Positions 23,078-34,853 of a stretch of 64,000 nucleotides of DNA are shown piece after piece. The stretch's first letter is position 1; every line of letters starts with the position of its first letter. The DNA is taken from assembly GCA_031472005.1 (NCBI GenBank), contig PZJY01000001.1, positions 558,001 through 622,000 of the forward strand, given 5' to 3'. The notes beneath the pieces were generated by a model that was given only the letters and a program-made list of their open reading frames with translations, did no database searches and was not told the DNA's origin. This DNA comes from Tetracladium setigerum (Eukaryota; Ascomycota; Leotiomycetes; Helotiales). The position numbers and the translations under genes are program-made.

Positions 23078-23740
23078 ATGCCCACTTTCCTCACCCGCCT
23101 GCTCAGACCATTCACCACATCTTCTTCTCTCGCTGCCGTACCAATGACTTCCCCCGAGGGATACGAACTCGCCACCGTCGCAGCAGGATGCTTTTGGGGC
23201 GTGGAGCATATGTTCCGCAAGGAATTCCGAGGAAAGGGACTTCACGACGCGCGAGTGGGATATATCGGCGGCGATAGCCAGAGTCCTAGCTATAGAGCAG
23301 TTTGTTCGGGGATACTGGTCGTAAGTTCTCCCTCCGCATTCATTTTCTTTCTCTTGGTGGGCAGATGTTAATGATTTTCTTTTCTAAACATAGATGCCGA
23401 AGCACTGCAGATTTCCTATGATCCCTCGCAAGTAACATATCGCACCCTTCTCGAATTCTTCTATAAAATGCACGACCCAACCACGGCCAATCGTCAAGGT
23501 CCAGATACCGGTTCGCAGTACAGATCCGGCATTTTCTACCATTCGCCTGAGCAAGAAGGAATCGCGAAGGAGGTTACGAAGCTGGTGAATGAGAAGTGGT
23601 GGAAGGGAAAGGTTGTCACGGAGGTTTTGCCTGCGGGTACTTGGTGGGACGCGGAGGAGTATCATCAGAAGTATTTGGATAATAACGTTGGGGGGTATGA
23701 GTGTCCGAGCCATTTCTTGAGGAAGTTCCCGGCTTTATAA
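23078..23740 (+). CDS. msrA: Peptide methionine-S-sulfoxide reductase MsrA, one base short at end of exon 1
   Basis: Exon 1 is 23078-23320 and exon 2 is 23394-23740. The active-site motif GCFWGVEH lies at about residues 37-44, followed by DARVGYIGGDSQSPSYRAVCSG, ISYDPSQVTY, DPTTANRQGPDTGSQYRS and WWDAEEYHQKY, all typical MsrA sequence. The N-terminal extension MPTFLTRLLRPFTTSS could be a mitochondrial presequence, with a second methionine (MTSPEGYE) giving a cytosolic form; this is inference. The frame breaks at the GGGG run 23308-23311 in the conserved CSGDTGH motif. Exons total 590 bases, one short of 197 codons. The enzyme reduces methionine-S-sulfoxide with thioredoxin. Confidence 0.88.
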
Positions 23741-23787
23741 AGAAGGGGATTTGGTGGTTGGAAAATGGTAATGTGGAGAGAGTGGCA

Positions 23788-23892
23788 TGTTGGGCGTAAG
23801 GAGTCATGAATAGTTGATGCAGGCAGATGCAGGCAGATACAGTGAAAGTGTCAAAAATTGAATGAAATAAATGAACAAAGATTTACACAAAA
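23788..23892. repeat. Diverged direct repeat, copy 1 (copy 2 at 24575-24665)
   Basis: The two stretches share words in the same order: GGG.GTAAG.AGTC, TTGATGCAG.CA, GTGAA, TGTCA.AAATTGAATGAA, AATGAACAA and ATTTA.ACAA. Copy 2 abuts the 3' end of the HET gene. Copy 1 lies just 3' of MsrA. See the decayed HET fragment between them. Confidence 0.6.
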
Positions 23893-24240
23893 AGTAGTCT
23901 CAAGCGATACAACTTAGAAGGGAAGAAAAAGGTCTCCGAAAGAAAAGTGCAAAAAAATAATTAATCCATTACTAACTAAACTACCCTAACTCCTATCGGG
24001 GGAGCGATTAGATTCCTTATGTTCCTATCATAGTTTCCTATGACTATAAGATCTATTGATCGCGATTAATGCAACCCCCGTGGTTCCAGAATTACGCAAC
24101 GTCTTTTCTGCCCCGGCAACTATTAGACTCGCAAGTCAATAGATACCCCGGTAGGGTCGACGCCTCTGTTGAAAGCAAAATTGCTTATTTTAATCTATAT
24201 AGGTACCTAGGTGTAAACAAATATCTCTCGGGTTAGTGCG
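23893..24240. other. AT-rich stretch inside the duplicated HET 3' region
   Basis: No gene or recognisable element. It separates repeat copy 1 from the decayed HET fragment and may be an insertion into the duplicate. Confidence 0.3.
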
Positions 24241-24359
24241 CGTAATAAATATTAAGCGAGACGGGTCTACCCGCCTTGCTGTTTATTTGTTATTGGTCGA
24301 GGTGAGACTGGGCCCCACTCGCGCTAGCATTGTCATTGTTGTTGTCGTTGTCACTTTCC

Positions 24360-24590
24360 TATCACCGTCGTACCGATCTATGACGTCCCCATCTCTCTCA
24401 ATTTCCATGAATATCTCGAGAACAGCTTCTCTATCTATAAAAATCTGTGCAGCGTTTTCGAGGCTGACCTTGAGGTGCGTCAAGCTTAAACACTTGAGCG
24501 TCCTATAATGATAATGTTAGTTTTGACCGAATTCGAATGTAAATGCTCGAGGACGATACTCACTCAGTCGCAGAAGCCGGGAGTAAGAAG
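24360..24590 (-). pseudogene. Decayed tandem copy of the 3' end of the HET-domain gene
   Basis: On the plus strand CTCGAGAACAGCTTCTC.ATC.ATA (about 24415-24440) matches the intact gene at about 24838-24862. TTTTGA.CGAAT..GAATG ... ATGCTCGAGG..ATACTCA (about 24516-24570) matches about 24948-24985, including the stretch coding EYGPRAFRF. Order and spacing correspond to exon 2, intron and end of exon 1 of the HET gene, but no intact frame remains. It is followed directly by repeat copy 2. Confidence 0.65.
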
Positions 24591-24655
24591 TCTCGAATGA
24601 TTGATGCAGACAAAGTGAACCTGTCACAAATTGAATGAACACAATGAACAATCAT

Positions 24656-26994
24656 TTATACAAGGATCGTATCATCAAATAATGGATCGATGCTTTCTCG
24701 TAGCTTCTCCCAGAACCCTTTAGGTTGCGAGTCTCGGAATTTGTATCTTGTTGACGAGCTCTTGTTTGCCACTACCGCTTCCCGAATGTCACGGCTGGAC
24801 GAAGTGTCGTCCAACCCTTGGATTTTCTCGAATGCCTCGAGAACAGCTTCTCCATCCATAACATCTGCACGGTATTTAGCAAGGGTCGAATTCGATGTGT
24901 CGATCTCGATTTTAATATTTGAATGAAACTTACTATGACAGTAGCAATTTTGAACGAATCTGAATGCTCGAGGGCCATACTCAGTAGCAGCAGCCGGGCG
25001 CAAAATCGCAGGATCAACAGACCCAGCTAAGATGGCTACCACATCCCCCGTCTCAATCATCGCCACATCAGCAAGGCCAATACGGCCCCCTTCGTCACAA
25101 ACAGCCTAGAATTACGATGTGTAGACCAGACTGAAGATAGTAGAATATTTCTTGCCTTTTCTTCCAAGACATATTGATCTTCCAGTAACCATCGCGTTAA
25201 ATCAGATTCAATCCCGGAGAAACGCTCGTCTTGGCCCCATCGATCAGGACCCAGACCAGGAAGTACCATCCTGTTAGTCGATAGAGTCTGCCAGAATGAG
25301 AGCTTATCCACCGCAGCAGCAGCACTAGCAGGAAGTGAAGTCTGTAAGAAATCCCAGCAATTCCTCAGGTTTCCTCGGAGATCGTTGAGAGAAGGTGCAG
25401 ACGTTGAAAGGCCGTGATTAAGCGGTCTGCTAAAGACCAAGATTTGATCGAAATGCAATGCCCGAATGTGCAGTCGATTATTATTGGGTTGGCTTTGAGA
25501 AATGTAACATGTCGCTCCTAGATCTGCCTTGCAGTGCGTTGCTTGGTGATAGAAGGCTGCGCCATCTACTGTATTGCCAAACTCAGGGACCCAGGATGGT
25601 AGTTCCAACTTTCGACTTTTTGTCAAGGCCACTAGTCGTAATAAGTCTAAGCTGCCTGCCCATTTCAAAACATTGAATGCGGCTGCCTCGAAGGCCATCT
25701 CGATGCTTTGATCATATCTGGGTACAATTTCCAGATCTGACGGGAGTAGTCCCAGTAGAGCGTATATCCGATCATGGGCAACGGTGGAATTACAATGTGA
25801 TGTGGCGTCCAGAAGGTTTGTTGGGTTGATCCTCGAAGATTGACGACCCATACTAAGCATGAAGGATAGCTGTTGTATCTGAGCAAGTCCAGATTCAGAT
25901 AGTGCTCTGAATACCGGAGAGCCCTTCTCTAAATCCGTGGAAGCCATAGTGCTCAAGTTTACCAAGATTTCCTCCAGGCGGCGAAAGTCGAATTCATGGC
26001 TGCCGCAGTGAATGCGAGGGTTTCGAGCCAGCCCAGCCTCTTGCACTACCCAAAGTCTTGACCACCACGGTCGAGAAAGTAGGTCCAGCAGGCCGTGAAT
26101 ACTGCCACTTGCCACATCTGCAAGATGTATCGCATTCATGATATTTGCCCCAGGACGATTCAGATCTCCCCAGCAATCTTCCAGCTTGTCGAATAGGGTC
26201 GCAGTGTGCGCCATCTCAGGACCCATCCAGATCCGTACTTTGTGAGCTTGGCGGTATAGTCTCGCCATCAATGTCACTTGGTGATTCCTTTCCAGGCTAT
26301 CCTGTTGATTGATACAAATGGCATCTACCCATAACAGACCCGGCAGAACTTTACTGTCCCGGAAGGATAGCAATGCTCCGTAGAGATTGGGTGTAACGAG
26401 AAAGACTTTTCCATCGATGAAAATCGGCAGGACTTGGGCGGAATCGCCCCAAACGTAGGAAAGGGCATCGAATTTTAGACTTTCATCGTCAAGCGATCGA
26501 GTTTCGAGGGAACATGATATAAGCTCGTTTTGCGTTCCATCTTTCACCTTCTTGGGAGCCTTGTCCGGAAGTGGCTCGATTTTGAGCAGTCTGATTTCGT
26601 TCCTCGCTTGCTTGAGGCCTTGGTACATCCCCAATGCGATTCTTCGGTGGATGGCACTCAGAATTGCAGAATATCTCTCATCGTCGTTATCCTCGCCGGT
26701 CATTTCGACAACGACCGCCATAAAAGTTCGTATCATCCGTGCTAGTTGGCTGTTGCGCCGAACGATATCCCCAAAATCCGTCATCCATTCTTGAATGTTC
26801 CGTGATACGATAATCTTCGGTGCCAACCACATCATCAACTCATATCCTCCGGGTCTGGTGAACAGGGTGAAGAGAGCATCTGAAAGGCTGGTGCCTTCCG
26901 GGAAGACGAGTGCCTCATTTCCCGGTGGGTTATGTCGGCTGATTCTGTTGTTTTCGCTAGAAATTTTCGACTTCTTGGAACCCATGGCCTTCAA
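24656..26994 (-). CDS. HET-domain (heterokaryon incompatibility) protein, one base short near the C-terminus
   Basis: Exon 1 is 26994-24934 and exon 2 is 24864-24656. The HET domain is clear: KFDALSYVWGD, GLLWVDAICINQQDSLERNHQV and RPWWSRLWVVQE, preceded by the usual IRLLKIEP strand. The C-terminal part carries the standard GDVVAIL ... ILRP and the VMDGEAVLEAF ending of this family. A frame change of -1 lies at about 25086-25098: the long frame stops after RLFVTKGAVLALLMWR while the family sequence (GRIGLADVAMIETGDVV) continues in the other frame. Exons total 2270 bases, one short of 757 codons. HET proteins trigger growth arrest or cell death on non-self recognition; partner and specificity are not readable. 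A decayed copy of the last ~400 bp lies downstream. Confidence 0.88.
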
Positions 26995-28281
26995 TCACAT
27001 ATAGTGGATTGCGAATGGCTTGGATGATAATGGTGGAATGGTGGCGGTGTTAAAATCGATCTCAAAGAGACTCGCGGAGGGAGTCTGACAGCCGCGCTTC
27101 AAGGATGCATCGTTACGCAGGGGCTCCACAATCTTACCTATCCATGATTTATTCCTAGGGCATTTGGGTAACCTATCTTGAAACAATGTGAATTAGCCAA
27201 AACTGCCCCAGGAATTGATTCTTGGATACTACAAACAATGCTATGCTCTAGCTCTGAAATTGAAGAGCAATAGAGTTGCTCTGACTTGCAACAAGAATTC
27301 GCATAATCCTTCTCACCCCCCTACTTCAAATCAAGACATTTCTCCAATCAACCCACTCAGTGGATGCATCTTTCGCACGTTGACATTCGACCAGTCTAGT
27401 CAGCTTCATTACCTCCCAGCTGTTGGCAGGGAGGTTTTGCTCGGCAAGTAAATAGTGGGTGGGAGTTGTCTTGGAATTAGCGAGTTTCTTTGCTCGTCAA
27501 GGGGACCGCTTTTCAACACAATAATAGACTTCTTCCCAAAAGCAACGACAGAAATCTCACAAAATGAATGCACAACATTTGTACGGTAGTGTACCTATTT
27601 GTACGAAAAACTGTGTTATGGTGAGACAAACCGAGCTGTAGACTATCTATCACCTAGGTATATTTAGCATTTCTGACCACTATCCAGATTGGCCTGAAGT
27701 CTACAAGCTTTTACTGTTCAAGTTGACAAAACAGTGCAGACAAATGTAGGACCGGTACTTACACCAAAACTCTCGAAACACGTATTGCACAAAGAGGGGA
27801 TGATCCCACAATGTACCTCGAAGAATGAAGATATACTTCCGACGCAAATGCTAAGCAATACTAGATAAATTTGAGGTCATGCGACAGTGCTGAATAATGA
27901 GTAATGAAAAGAGAAGGCAGAGAGGCAGGGCAGGTCACGAAACAAAGTTTCAGGGAGTCTCTGCACCCCACAAAGCGACATTCGCGCTTGTGACCAACTG
28001 GACCCCTCATGGCTAAACTCCTTCGGGCTGCCATGGCGTTTCTCAACACCACTGACTCTCATCCCTAGTCATGGTTGTTGAACAGACCAGAACAGCCGCT
28101 TCGATCCATTGAAGAATGATCGCATGATCTCGTAACGCCGTGTTCTTCTCATTCTTTCTCTATATCTGCAAAAGGCATAGATGTTGTCTCAATTTCCTCC
28201 CTGAGTTCTTCGCATTTCCTTATTATCTAAAAGTTGGTTAATCAACTCGATACCCCACTCCATTTCCCAGGCTAAACGTCC
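26995..28281. other. Divergent intergenic region between HET gene and GH76 gene
   Basis: 1.3 kb with no supported gene. Short frames on the minus strand at 27861-28062 have no family features. Confidence 0.4.
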
Positions 28282-30036
28282 GTGATAGACATGTTCAGCA
28301 CAACCACATGGCCGAGGGCTTTGCTGCTGCTCACGCTATGTCTATCCGTAGTTGGAAATGCAATTGGCAATCCTGCGAGGAGTGAGAGGCAACAGAGGGA
28401 CCAACACCCGCTTGGGCGCATACCAAATACAGAAGAACAACCCAACCCGAATCCTCATACAATCCCTGAACTCCTCGATGCGTTGGATGTGCTTGAAAGC
28501 GAATATTTCGAACTATGGCAGGGAATCTGGCCCAAGGCTATAGATTGGACTTCTGCGGTCATAGGAACATATCTTGCGGCCACTCTAAGCACCCTCTCAA
28601 CGTCTTTCGCGTCTCTCTCCTCCAACAAGTTCGGCGAAAATATAATCAATAAATACTTCTCGCAGTTGGTGGCATCGTATTTTGGGCAGAATGCGTTCGC
28701 TTTGCGTCAGGAGGCATATGATGATATGTTATGGGTTGTGCTAGGTTGGATAGAGGGCGTCAAGTTTATACAGACACATTCCGCAACACACTATTCAAGT
28801 ACGGCTGAGGAGAAACCGTGGCATGGGACTCAATTCATACCCGCTTTTGCACATCGAGCAAGGATATTCTGGGAGCTGGCCTCTCAAGGATGGGATACTT
28901 CTCTCTGTGGTGGGGGGATGATCTGGTCTCCTTACCTCACACCGTATAAGAATGCTATCACGAACGAACTGTACATCTCAGCATCTATTTCCATGTACCT
29001 TTATTTCCCTGGAGATGATAACGGCTCCCCATTTGGACTTTCGACTCCTGAGATCTACTCTTCGGCATTGAAAGCAGCAATGCAGAAAGAATCTCCTGCA
29101 CACGATCCCAAATATCTTGACGCTGCGGTTGAAGCATACAAATGGTTGATGGATAGCAACATGACCGATTCGAAGGGATTGTTTGTTGATGGCTACCATG
29201 TTTCCCGCTGGAGACGAGATCGATATCTCGATCCACCAGACAGAAAGTGTGACGAGCGGAACGAAATGGTTTATACATACAACCAAGGGGTGCTACTCAC
29301 CGGTCAAAGAAGTCTCTACGAAGCCACAGGTTCCAAGGCCTACCTCGACGATGGACATCGACTGATTTCAGACGTGATTGCCGCAACTGGCTGGGATCTT
29401 GAGCACGATGCGGTTATGGAGGAAACCCTTGGAAACGAAGAAATTGGGCGATGGCATGGCATAGGCCGGTCTGGCATACTCGAGGAAGCTTGTGACGCAG
29501 GAGCTTACTGCTCCCAAGACTCCCAAACCTTCAAAGGAATTTTCTTCCACCACTTCACCGCATTCTGCCAGCAACTACCGGAGCATCTGAGCCTTCCAGC
29601 AAGTGACTGTGCACCACCAAACAAATCGTCAAGTCTCGTCGAAGAAACTCGCCAATGGCATGCCGATGAATGTGGAAAATATCGCGGTTGGATCAGGCAC
29701 AATGCCCACGCAGCTCTCACGACAAGAGACGGAGAAGGCAGATTCGGGATGTGGTGGGGTGCACCCGCGGCCAGTCCGGATCGAATGCCAGATATTGTGG
29801 ATGTGGTCCTACCTCCAGACGCAGTTGACTATCGAAATGACGGCGTACCAGGGAAATGGAAGGAACAAACTCGCATTGAGCGAAAAGTTAGACCTGGAAG
29901 TTCTTCACAGAATGAGAATGCTGGCATCCAAGGATATGATTTGAATGATAGAGGGCGTGGGAGGACGGTTGAAACGCAAGGTGGTGGAGTTAGTCTTTTG
30001 AGAGCATTGTGGGAGCTGGTGGATAGGAAGTCATGA
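28282..30036 (+). CDS. Secreted GH76-type alpha-1,6-mannanase/transglycosidase
   Basis: Single exon, 584 residues. A signal peptide (PRALLLLTLCLSVVGNAIG) is followed at about residues 145-470 by the GH76 barrel: QEAYDDMLWVVLGWIEGV contains the paired catalytic aspartates (DD). CGGGMIWSPYLTPYKNAITNELYISASISMYLYF and YTYNQGVLLTGQRSLYEATGS are typical family segments. The family acts on alpha-1,6-mannan, in yeast (Dcw1/Dfg5) transferring GPI proteins to the cell wall. Unlike those, no C-terminal GPI hydrophobic tail is visible here, so a secreted hydrolase is more likely. A second in-frame ATG at 28291 gives an almost identical signal peptide. Several N-glycosylation sites are present. Confidence 0.85.
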   Translation: MIDMFSTTTWPRALLLLTLCLSVVGNAIGNPARSERQQRDQHPLGRIPNTEEQPNPNPHTIPELLDALDVLESEYFELWQGIWPKAIDWTSAVIGTYLAATLSTLSTSFASLSSNKFGENIINKYFSQLVASYFGQNAFALRQEAYDDMLWVVLGWIEGVKFIQTHSATHYSSTAEEKPWHGTQFIPAFAHRARIFWELASQGWDTSLCGGGMIWSPYLTPYKNAITNELYISASISMYLYFPGDDNGSPFGLSTPEIYSSALKAAMQKESPAHDPKYLDAAVEAYKWLMDSNMTDSKGLFVDGYHVSRWRRDRYLDPPDRKCDERNEMVYTYNQGVLLTGQRSLYEATGSKAYLDDGHRLISDVIAATGWDLEHDAVMEETLGNEEIGRWHGIGRSGILEEACDAGAYCSQDSQTFKGIFFHHFTAFCQQLPEHLSLPASDCAPPNKSSSLVEETRQWHADECGKYRGWIRHNAHAALTTRDGEGRFGMWWGAPAASPDRMPDIVDVVLPPDAVDYRNDGVPGKWKEQTRIERKVRPGSSSQNENAGIQGYDLNDRGRGRTVETQGGGVSLLRALWELVDRKS

Positions 30037-32825
30037 AGTCAAAGTTTTGGATTTGGATTTGGATTTGGATTTGGAATTGAATGTGAATATGATTATGATG
30101 ACAGGGACATGGGACATGGGAGGCTTTTTGGGAAGGGGGATTCTATCATGAGTTGGATATGCATTAAGTTGGATGACGATATAGATACCTAGCATGTATA
30201 CCTTTCTTTCTTTCTTTCTTGCACACTGTTGACGCCCCCAAGTTTGAAGGCAGTTCTCATAGCTTGAGATTCAAGGTAGGTTGGCTTAGGAATGCACGAG
30301 AATACTCAAACTGCTAAGCTACTTTCTCGTTCAAACAAGCCGTCCCTTCAAAAGAAATTGGATCTGATATGATTTGCTTTGATCTTTCCGAGTCCAAACC
30401 CGCACGTACTGGTTACCTCGAGATTCGAGTCTTTCGAACAAGTAGCACATAATAATCCGTTTGTGATAGAGTAAGTTAGGTAGCTAGCTATTATAGAATA
30501 ATATCAAAAATCTTGGGCAATCGTAGAATTGTAAGATTAGAATCATTCGAGATGAAAGATGAAGTGAAAACCGCTCGTTACTGGACTGTAAGTGGAAGGT
30601 ACCACTAGCACGGGAAGAAGGTGCTGTAGTATATATCTTCAGCTCAAGTACCCCTATCAGCTCTCTCTTTTTCGCTCCTTAGCTTTTGTACTGCAACTGC
30701 ACCAGCATTCTTCCCTCGCTACTGAGCGCCACGTGCATCGTTGGTCAATTCCGTCGTAGTGACAACCATATCCATGCTGCGATGTTTCCACCCGTCGTCA
30801 AGAACAATCACACAACAGAAACGAAAACCATGCGTTCAGCAAAACACGTCACAAATCGCCACGCACACTTGTGTCGCAATCCCAGACTGGGTACCTGAAA
30901 AGACAAATCAGAAGGTGCGATTGAAAGACATCGTGTGGTCACGGTGGTGTTTAACGCATCGCCGAGGTGGATGGTTTGTGCCCAGATCTAAAACAGTAGC
31001 CGTTTACAAACCTCATGGGGAGACGAAGGAACCTGTCAAAACAAGAGCGAAGAACTAACTGGATCAACCTCGACTTCGAAAGAGCTGGAGATGAGCCCCT
31101 TGACTCAAAGGACCAACCGTCAATGCGACGAAAAAAAAAAAAAAAAAAAAAAACATTGAGGCGATGAAAGTCATGAGAATTCATCGTGTCACCCTCCTTA
31201 GCTCTGAGGGGCCGAGAGGATCGCGATAATTATCCAAAGTGCTTCAGTATCAGCATTCTGCGTTTTCGTCCTCAACGAAGGACGAAAGTCGGGAGAAGTT
31301 GTGCGACGGCCCAAAATCCCTCTCGCTGGGAAACAATCCGCTCTCTCCAAGGTTCCCAATCTCTCTCTTATCCTCCATCCCCGCCATTCCCGTCGACTCC
31401 CGTGGTCAAACCTGGTCACTTCTGTCACAGAATATGGATTCTGCTTCCTTCGAAAGCCCCTGAAATTGAAGGTTTGGTCTCGTGACCTTCCCATTCGTCG
31501 TGCGAAGGCATGGAAAATAGAGTGGCAACATGGGCAGCGGACTGTCTATTGGCTCAGCTGGATGTTTCAGGAAACGCCATATTTCCGATGGTGGGATGAA
31601 CCTCCGTCGTCCCTTGGTCCAGGGATGTCACTGACTTCAGACGACATCGACGAACGAGCAACTTCAGCAACTTGACTGGAGATGCCCACAATTGAGCCCA
31701 TCCACTGAATGACCGAGAAAGTAAGAGGCAAAGCGCTTACTATGAGTTCTCACGGCTTGTAGCATCTTGAGAAGAGCAATGGAAGTCCAGTGCTGGGATT
31801 GAGCTGGCATTCAGTGATGCCGACCCCCTGTGAGGAATGAGGATTACCCCTCTGTCTCAGCATGCTCAATTTAGCAGCTAGGTTATTATCCCAACTCCTG
31901 GGGTAAAGAAGGAGGTGGTTTGGTGTTTGCTCAAAGAGATGGAGATGCCTCCCTCTTGGGTCCTGAGTCTTGGACCCCTTGATACTTGGAACCTTGGACT
32001 CACAAATTGCGCGCATCAAAGATTCCCGAGTGGATCCAGCCAGAGGGAGATCGTCCGCGAGTAATTGCAATTACGCTGCTCTCCGTCCCTTAGCGTCTTA
32101 CCTCTGTGTTCCTCTACGTACAATATTACTTATGTTTGCGAGGCTGGCATCCTTCGTTCTTTCGTAACGTTTTCCGACCTCACGACCTTCGTTTGCGCCG
32201 CCATTCCTTCCCCAGCGCAACTCGCATCGCCCTCGTCTACATTCATTTACAAGACATTCTTTTGTTCGTGGCTAGTCACACGAACGTATTCATTCTTTTG
32301 CCTCGAGGATTTGACGCTGGTTCGCTCGCTTGAGAATTTAGAAATTTAGGTTGCGATTGATGATTCAAGCACAACGCGAAAGAGAGATTATCAAAGCCAG
32401 GAGGAACAAAAAGAGACGCTATTCCACCGACGAGATCAAGGAGATATTTCAGAGTATCGAAAGGATATTGGAAGAGTGTGGGAAAGAGTTAGGAATCAAA
32501 CAAGACTTGAAGGATCATTCTCCGCTGTGACGACTAGTCAACGGATATCGTTAGGATTTTTGCCGTCGCGCTGCTGGTATCGCATAGGACAAGAATACTA
32601 TTTAAGCAGAGAAGGAAAGGAACTTGGGACTAAAAGTCGTCACCCTCCGGAATTTTATTCAACCGCGACTTTTTGAAGATATCTCGACTTCACTTCTGCC
32701 GAGACAACAACCTCCCCGTCAACTCCATACCACTCACGACTCTACCCCACAACACGACTCCATCTCTTTGACCAACTCTATTTACAAACAAAGCGCGCCC
32801 TTTCAAGCATTAAGCACTCGTCACA
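30037..32825. other. 2.8 kb intergenic stretch with simple repeats
   Basis: No full gene supported. It holds a GATTTG hexamer run (about 30048-30078), a CTTT run (about 30204-30221), and a 23-base poly(A) tract (31131-31153). A small open frame at 32360-32530 is listed separately. Other frames at about 31200-31675 show nothing gene-like. Confidence 0.45.
32360..32530 (+). CDS. Possible small ORF (56 codons) upstream of the DUF1996 gene
   Basis: It starts MIQAQREREIIKARRNKK, is very rich in Lys, Arg and Glu, and looks helical (EIKEIFQSIERILEECGKEL). It lies about 300 bp upstream of the DUF1996 ATG on the same strand and could be an upstream ORF, part of an unrecognised spliced gene, or chance. 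No function is suggested. Confidence 0.25.
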   Translation: MIQAQREREIIKARRNKKRRYSTDEIKEIFQSIERILEECGKELGIKQDLKDHSPL

Positions 32826-34853
32826 ATGAAGTCCGCTGCTATCCTTACAGTTTGCGCCGTTCTCGCAGGTGGTGTTGATGCATTTTGGCGCATGCCATGC
32901 AAAGGCCGAACTGGTCTCGCACGTATCGACCCTCTTGTCAATTTCGGTAGGCCAATCCACTTGCTACTGGACATCGGTGGAAAAGCCAGCAGCAGAATAT
33001 ATGATACACAAACTAACAGAGACTCTAGGCGAGGTTGCTGAACATGTACACGCCATCCATGGTTCCAATGGTACGTACCCTCTTTGTTCACTATCACCCT
33101 CTGTCACGCCGATTTACCGATCTTCAAGTTTTGTTTGCAACCTAACCTTTCACGCATTTTTTGCATGAATGATGCAACAAACATCTAGGAGACAGTTGCT
33201 AATCATCGATCTGGTAGGTTTCTCTACGACTGCAAAGACCGATGACCTCTTAGCTGGAGACTGCACCTCCTGTGCCGTTACCCAAGACAAGTCGGCTTAC
33301 TGGCACCCTGCGCTTTATTTCAAGAAGGCCGATGGAAATTTCAAAGTTGTTGAACAAATCGGCGGCATGCTTGCGTAGGCTACTCCCTGCTTCCTTTTCC
33401 GATTTCATGGTTAGGTTGGGATATTCGTGACCAGGAATCTGTTGCCGCTTCATTGAATTGTATTACAATTCAAAGACGCAGGCATGTTTGTTTCTTGGCC
33501 CTTGCCGCTGAAAGCTCTGCGCTCATCTACAAATTCGTTGACGATGCAATTGCTAACCCTTGAAAAGATACTACCTTCTCGAGCCAATCGACGCCAAGCT
33601 TACCGCCTTTCCAAAGGGTTTCGAGATGCTTGCTGGAGATACCAACCAACGTAACTTCAGTTACCCAATTCCTGACATCGAGAAGTCCCTCTGGTCGGGT
33701 GAGTACGTTGAACAACCCTTCCTCCGACAATGGGCCTTGGGCTTCAACTGCCTGAACTACAACGCCGCCCCAGAAGCTGCTCTTTACCGCCACTTCATGC
33801 CAGACAAGGCTTTCCTCGATCAACAATGCACCCAAGGTATCCGTCTTGAGTTGATGTTCCCTAGCTGCTGGGATGGAAAGAACCTCGATGGTATCAACCA
33901 CGACAAGAAGAGTCATGTTGCCTACCCAGCCCTCGGAAACACAGGAGCTTGCCCTGAAGGTTTCCCAGTCCGCATGCCTACTCTCTTCTATGAATCGATC
34001 TGGAACACATACGAGTTCAAGGGTCAAGATGGACAATTCGTTTTCTCAAACGGTGATCCAACAGGTAAGCCACCTGCAATCCCACACCCCAACTACACAA
34101 GCTAACCACTCTCCCCAATTATAGGTAACGGATACCACGGCGACTTCATCACCGGTTGGGACGAAGAATTCCTCCAACAGGCTGTCGACCAATGCAAGAA
34201 TCTCTCCGGTCTCGTCTCCGACTGCCCCCTCTTCAACCTCCAATCCGAGACCGAAATGGACGCATGCGAAATCCCCACTGCAAAGGGCGAGATGCTCATC
34301 GCCGCCTTCAAGGAAGAAGTCGACAACGTCGCCGCCCTCCCAGGAGATGTCCCCATCAACGCCGGACCAGCCTACGCAAATGGCAAAGTCAAGAAACCAG
34401 CTTCTTCCGCCCCGCACCCACACTCGACTACAGCCCTGCTCCCTCTGTCGATCCAACAGAGTATGTCCTCCCAGGCGGCGTTCTCCAAGAAACCGTCAAA
34501 TCGGAAGCAGCAGCGGCTCCTACGACCACAACAACCAAAGCCCCAGAAGCAGCCGCACCAACCCCGATCAAAATCCAAGCCGTCGAAGAACCTGCCTCTT
34601 CCTCCCCCCATCATCATCATCCTCTCCCATCGCTCCAGCAGCAGCACCAGAAACAACCGCACCACCCGCATACGCACCAGCAAACTCCCAATCATTCGTC
34701 AGCACAGAGTACATCACCAAAGACCGAAAAGTCTATCAAGTGTACTACGTCGAAGAACTCGTCACTGTGACCGGAACAGTCACCACGACCAGTTCCGTGA
34801 TCAAGAAGCGTCATCTGCATCGTCATCGTCGCAACAGTCGACGAAATTATTGA
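32826..34853 (+). CDS. Secreted DUF1996-domain protein, two single-base frame breaks in the C-terminal tail
   Basis: Exons 32826-32946, 33029-33070, 33218-33374, 33568-34064 and 34125-34853. A signal peptide (MKSAAILTVCAVLAGGVDA) leads into the DUF1996 domain: FWRMPCKGRTGLARIDPLVNFG, HVHAIHGSNGF, CTSCAVTQDKSAYWHPALYF, LMFPSCWDGKNLDGINHDKKSHVAYP and GNGYHGDFITGWD. The conserved histidines and cysteines of the family are present; the biochemical role of DUF1996 is not known. A Pro/Ala/Thr-rich tail follows. In it, frame is lost at CCCC 34410-34413 and in the C6 run 34604-34609, both -1. The closing part reads STEYITKDRKVYQVYYVEEL and a basic end. Exons total 1546 bases; adding two gives 516 codons. 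Confidence 0.85.

Noticed and set aside
31131..31153. Poly(A) tract as a retrotransposon 3' end
   Set aside because: No target-site duplication or element body can be seen beside it.
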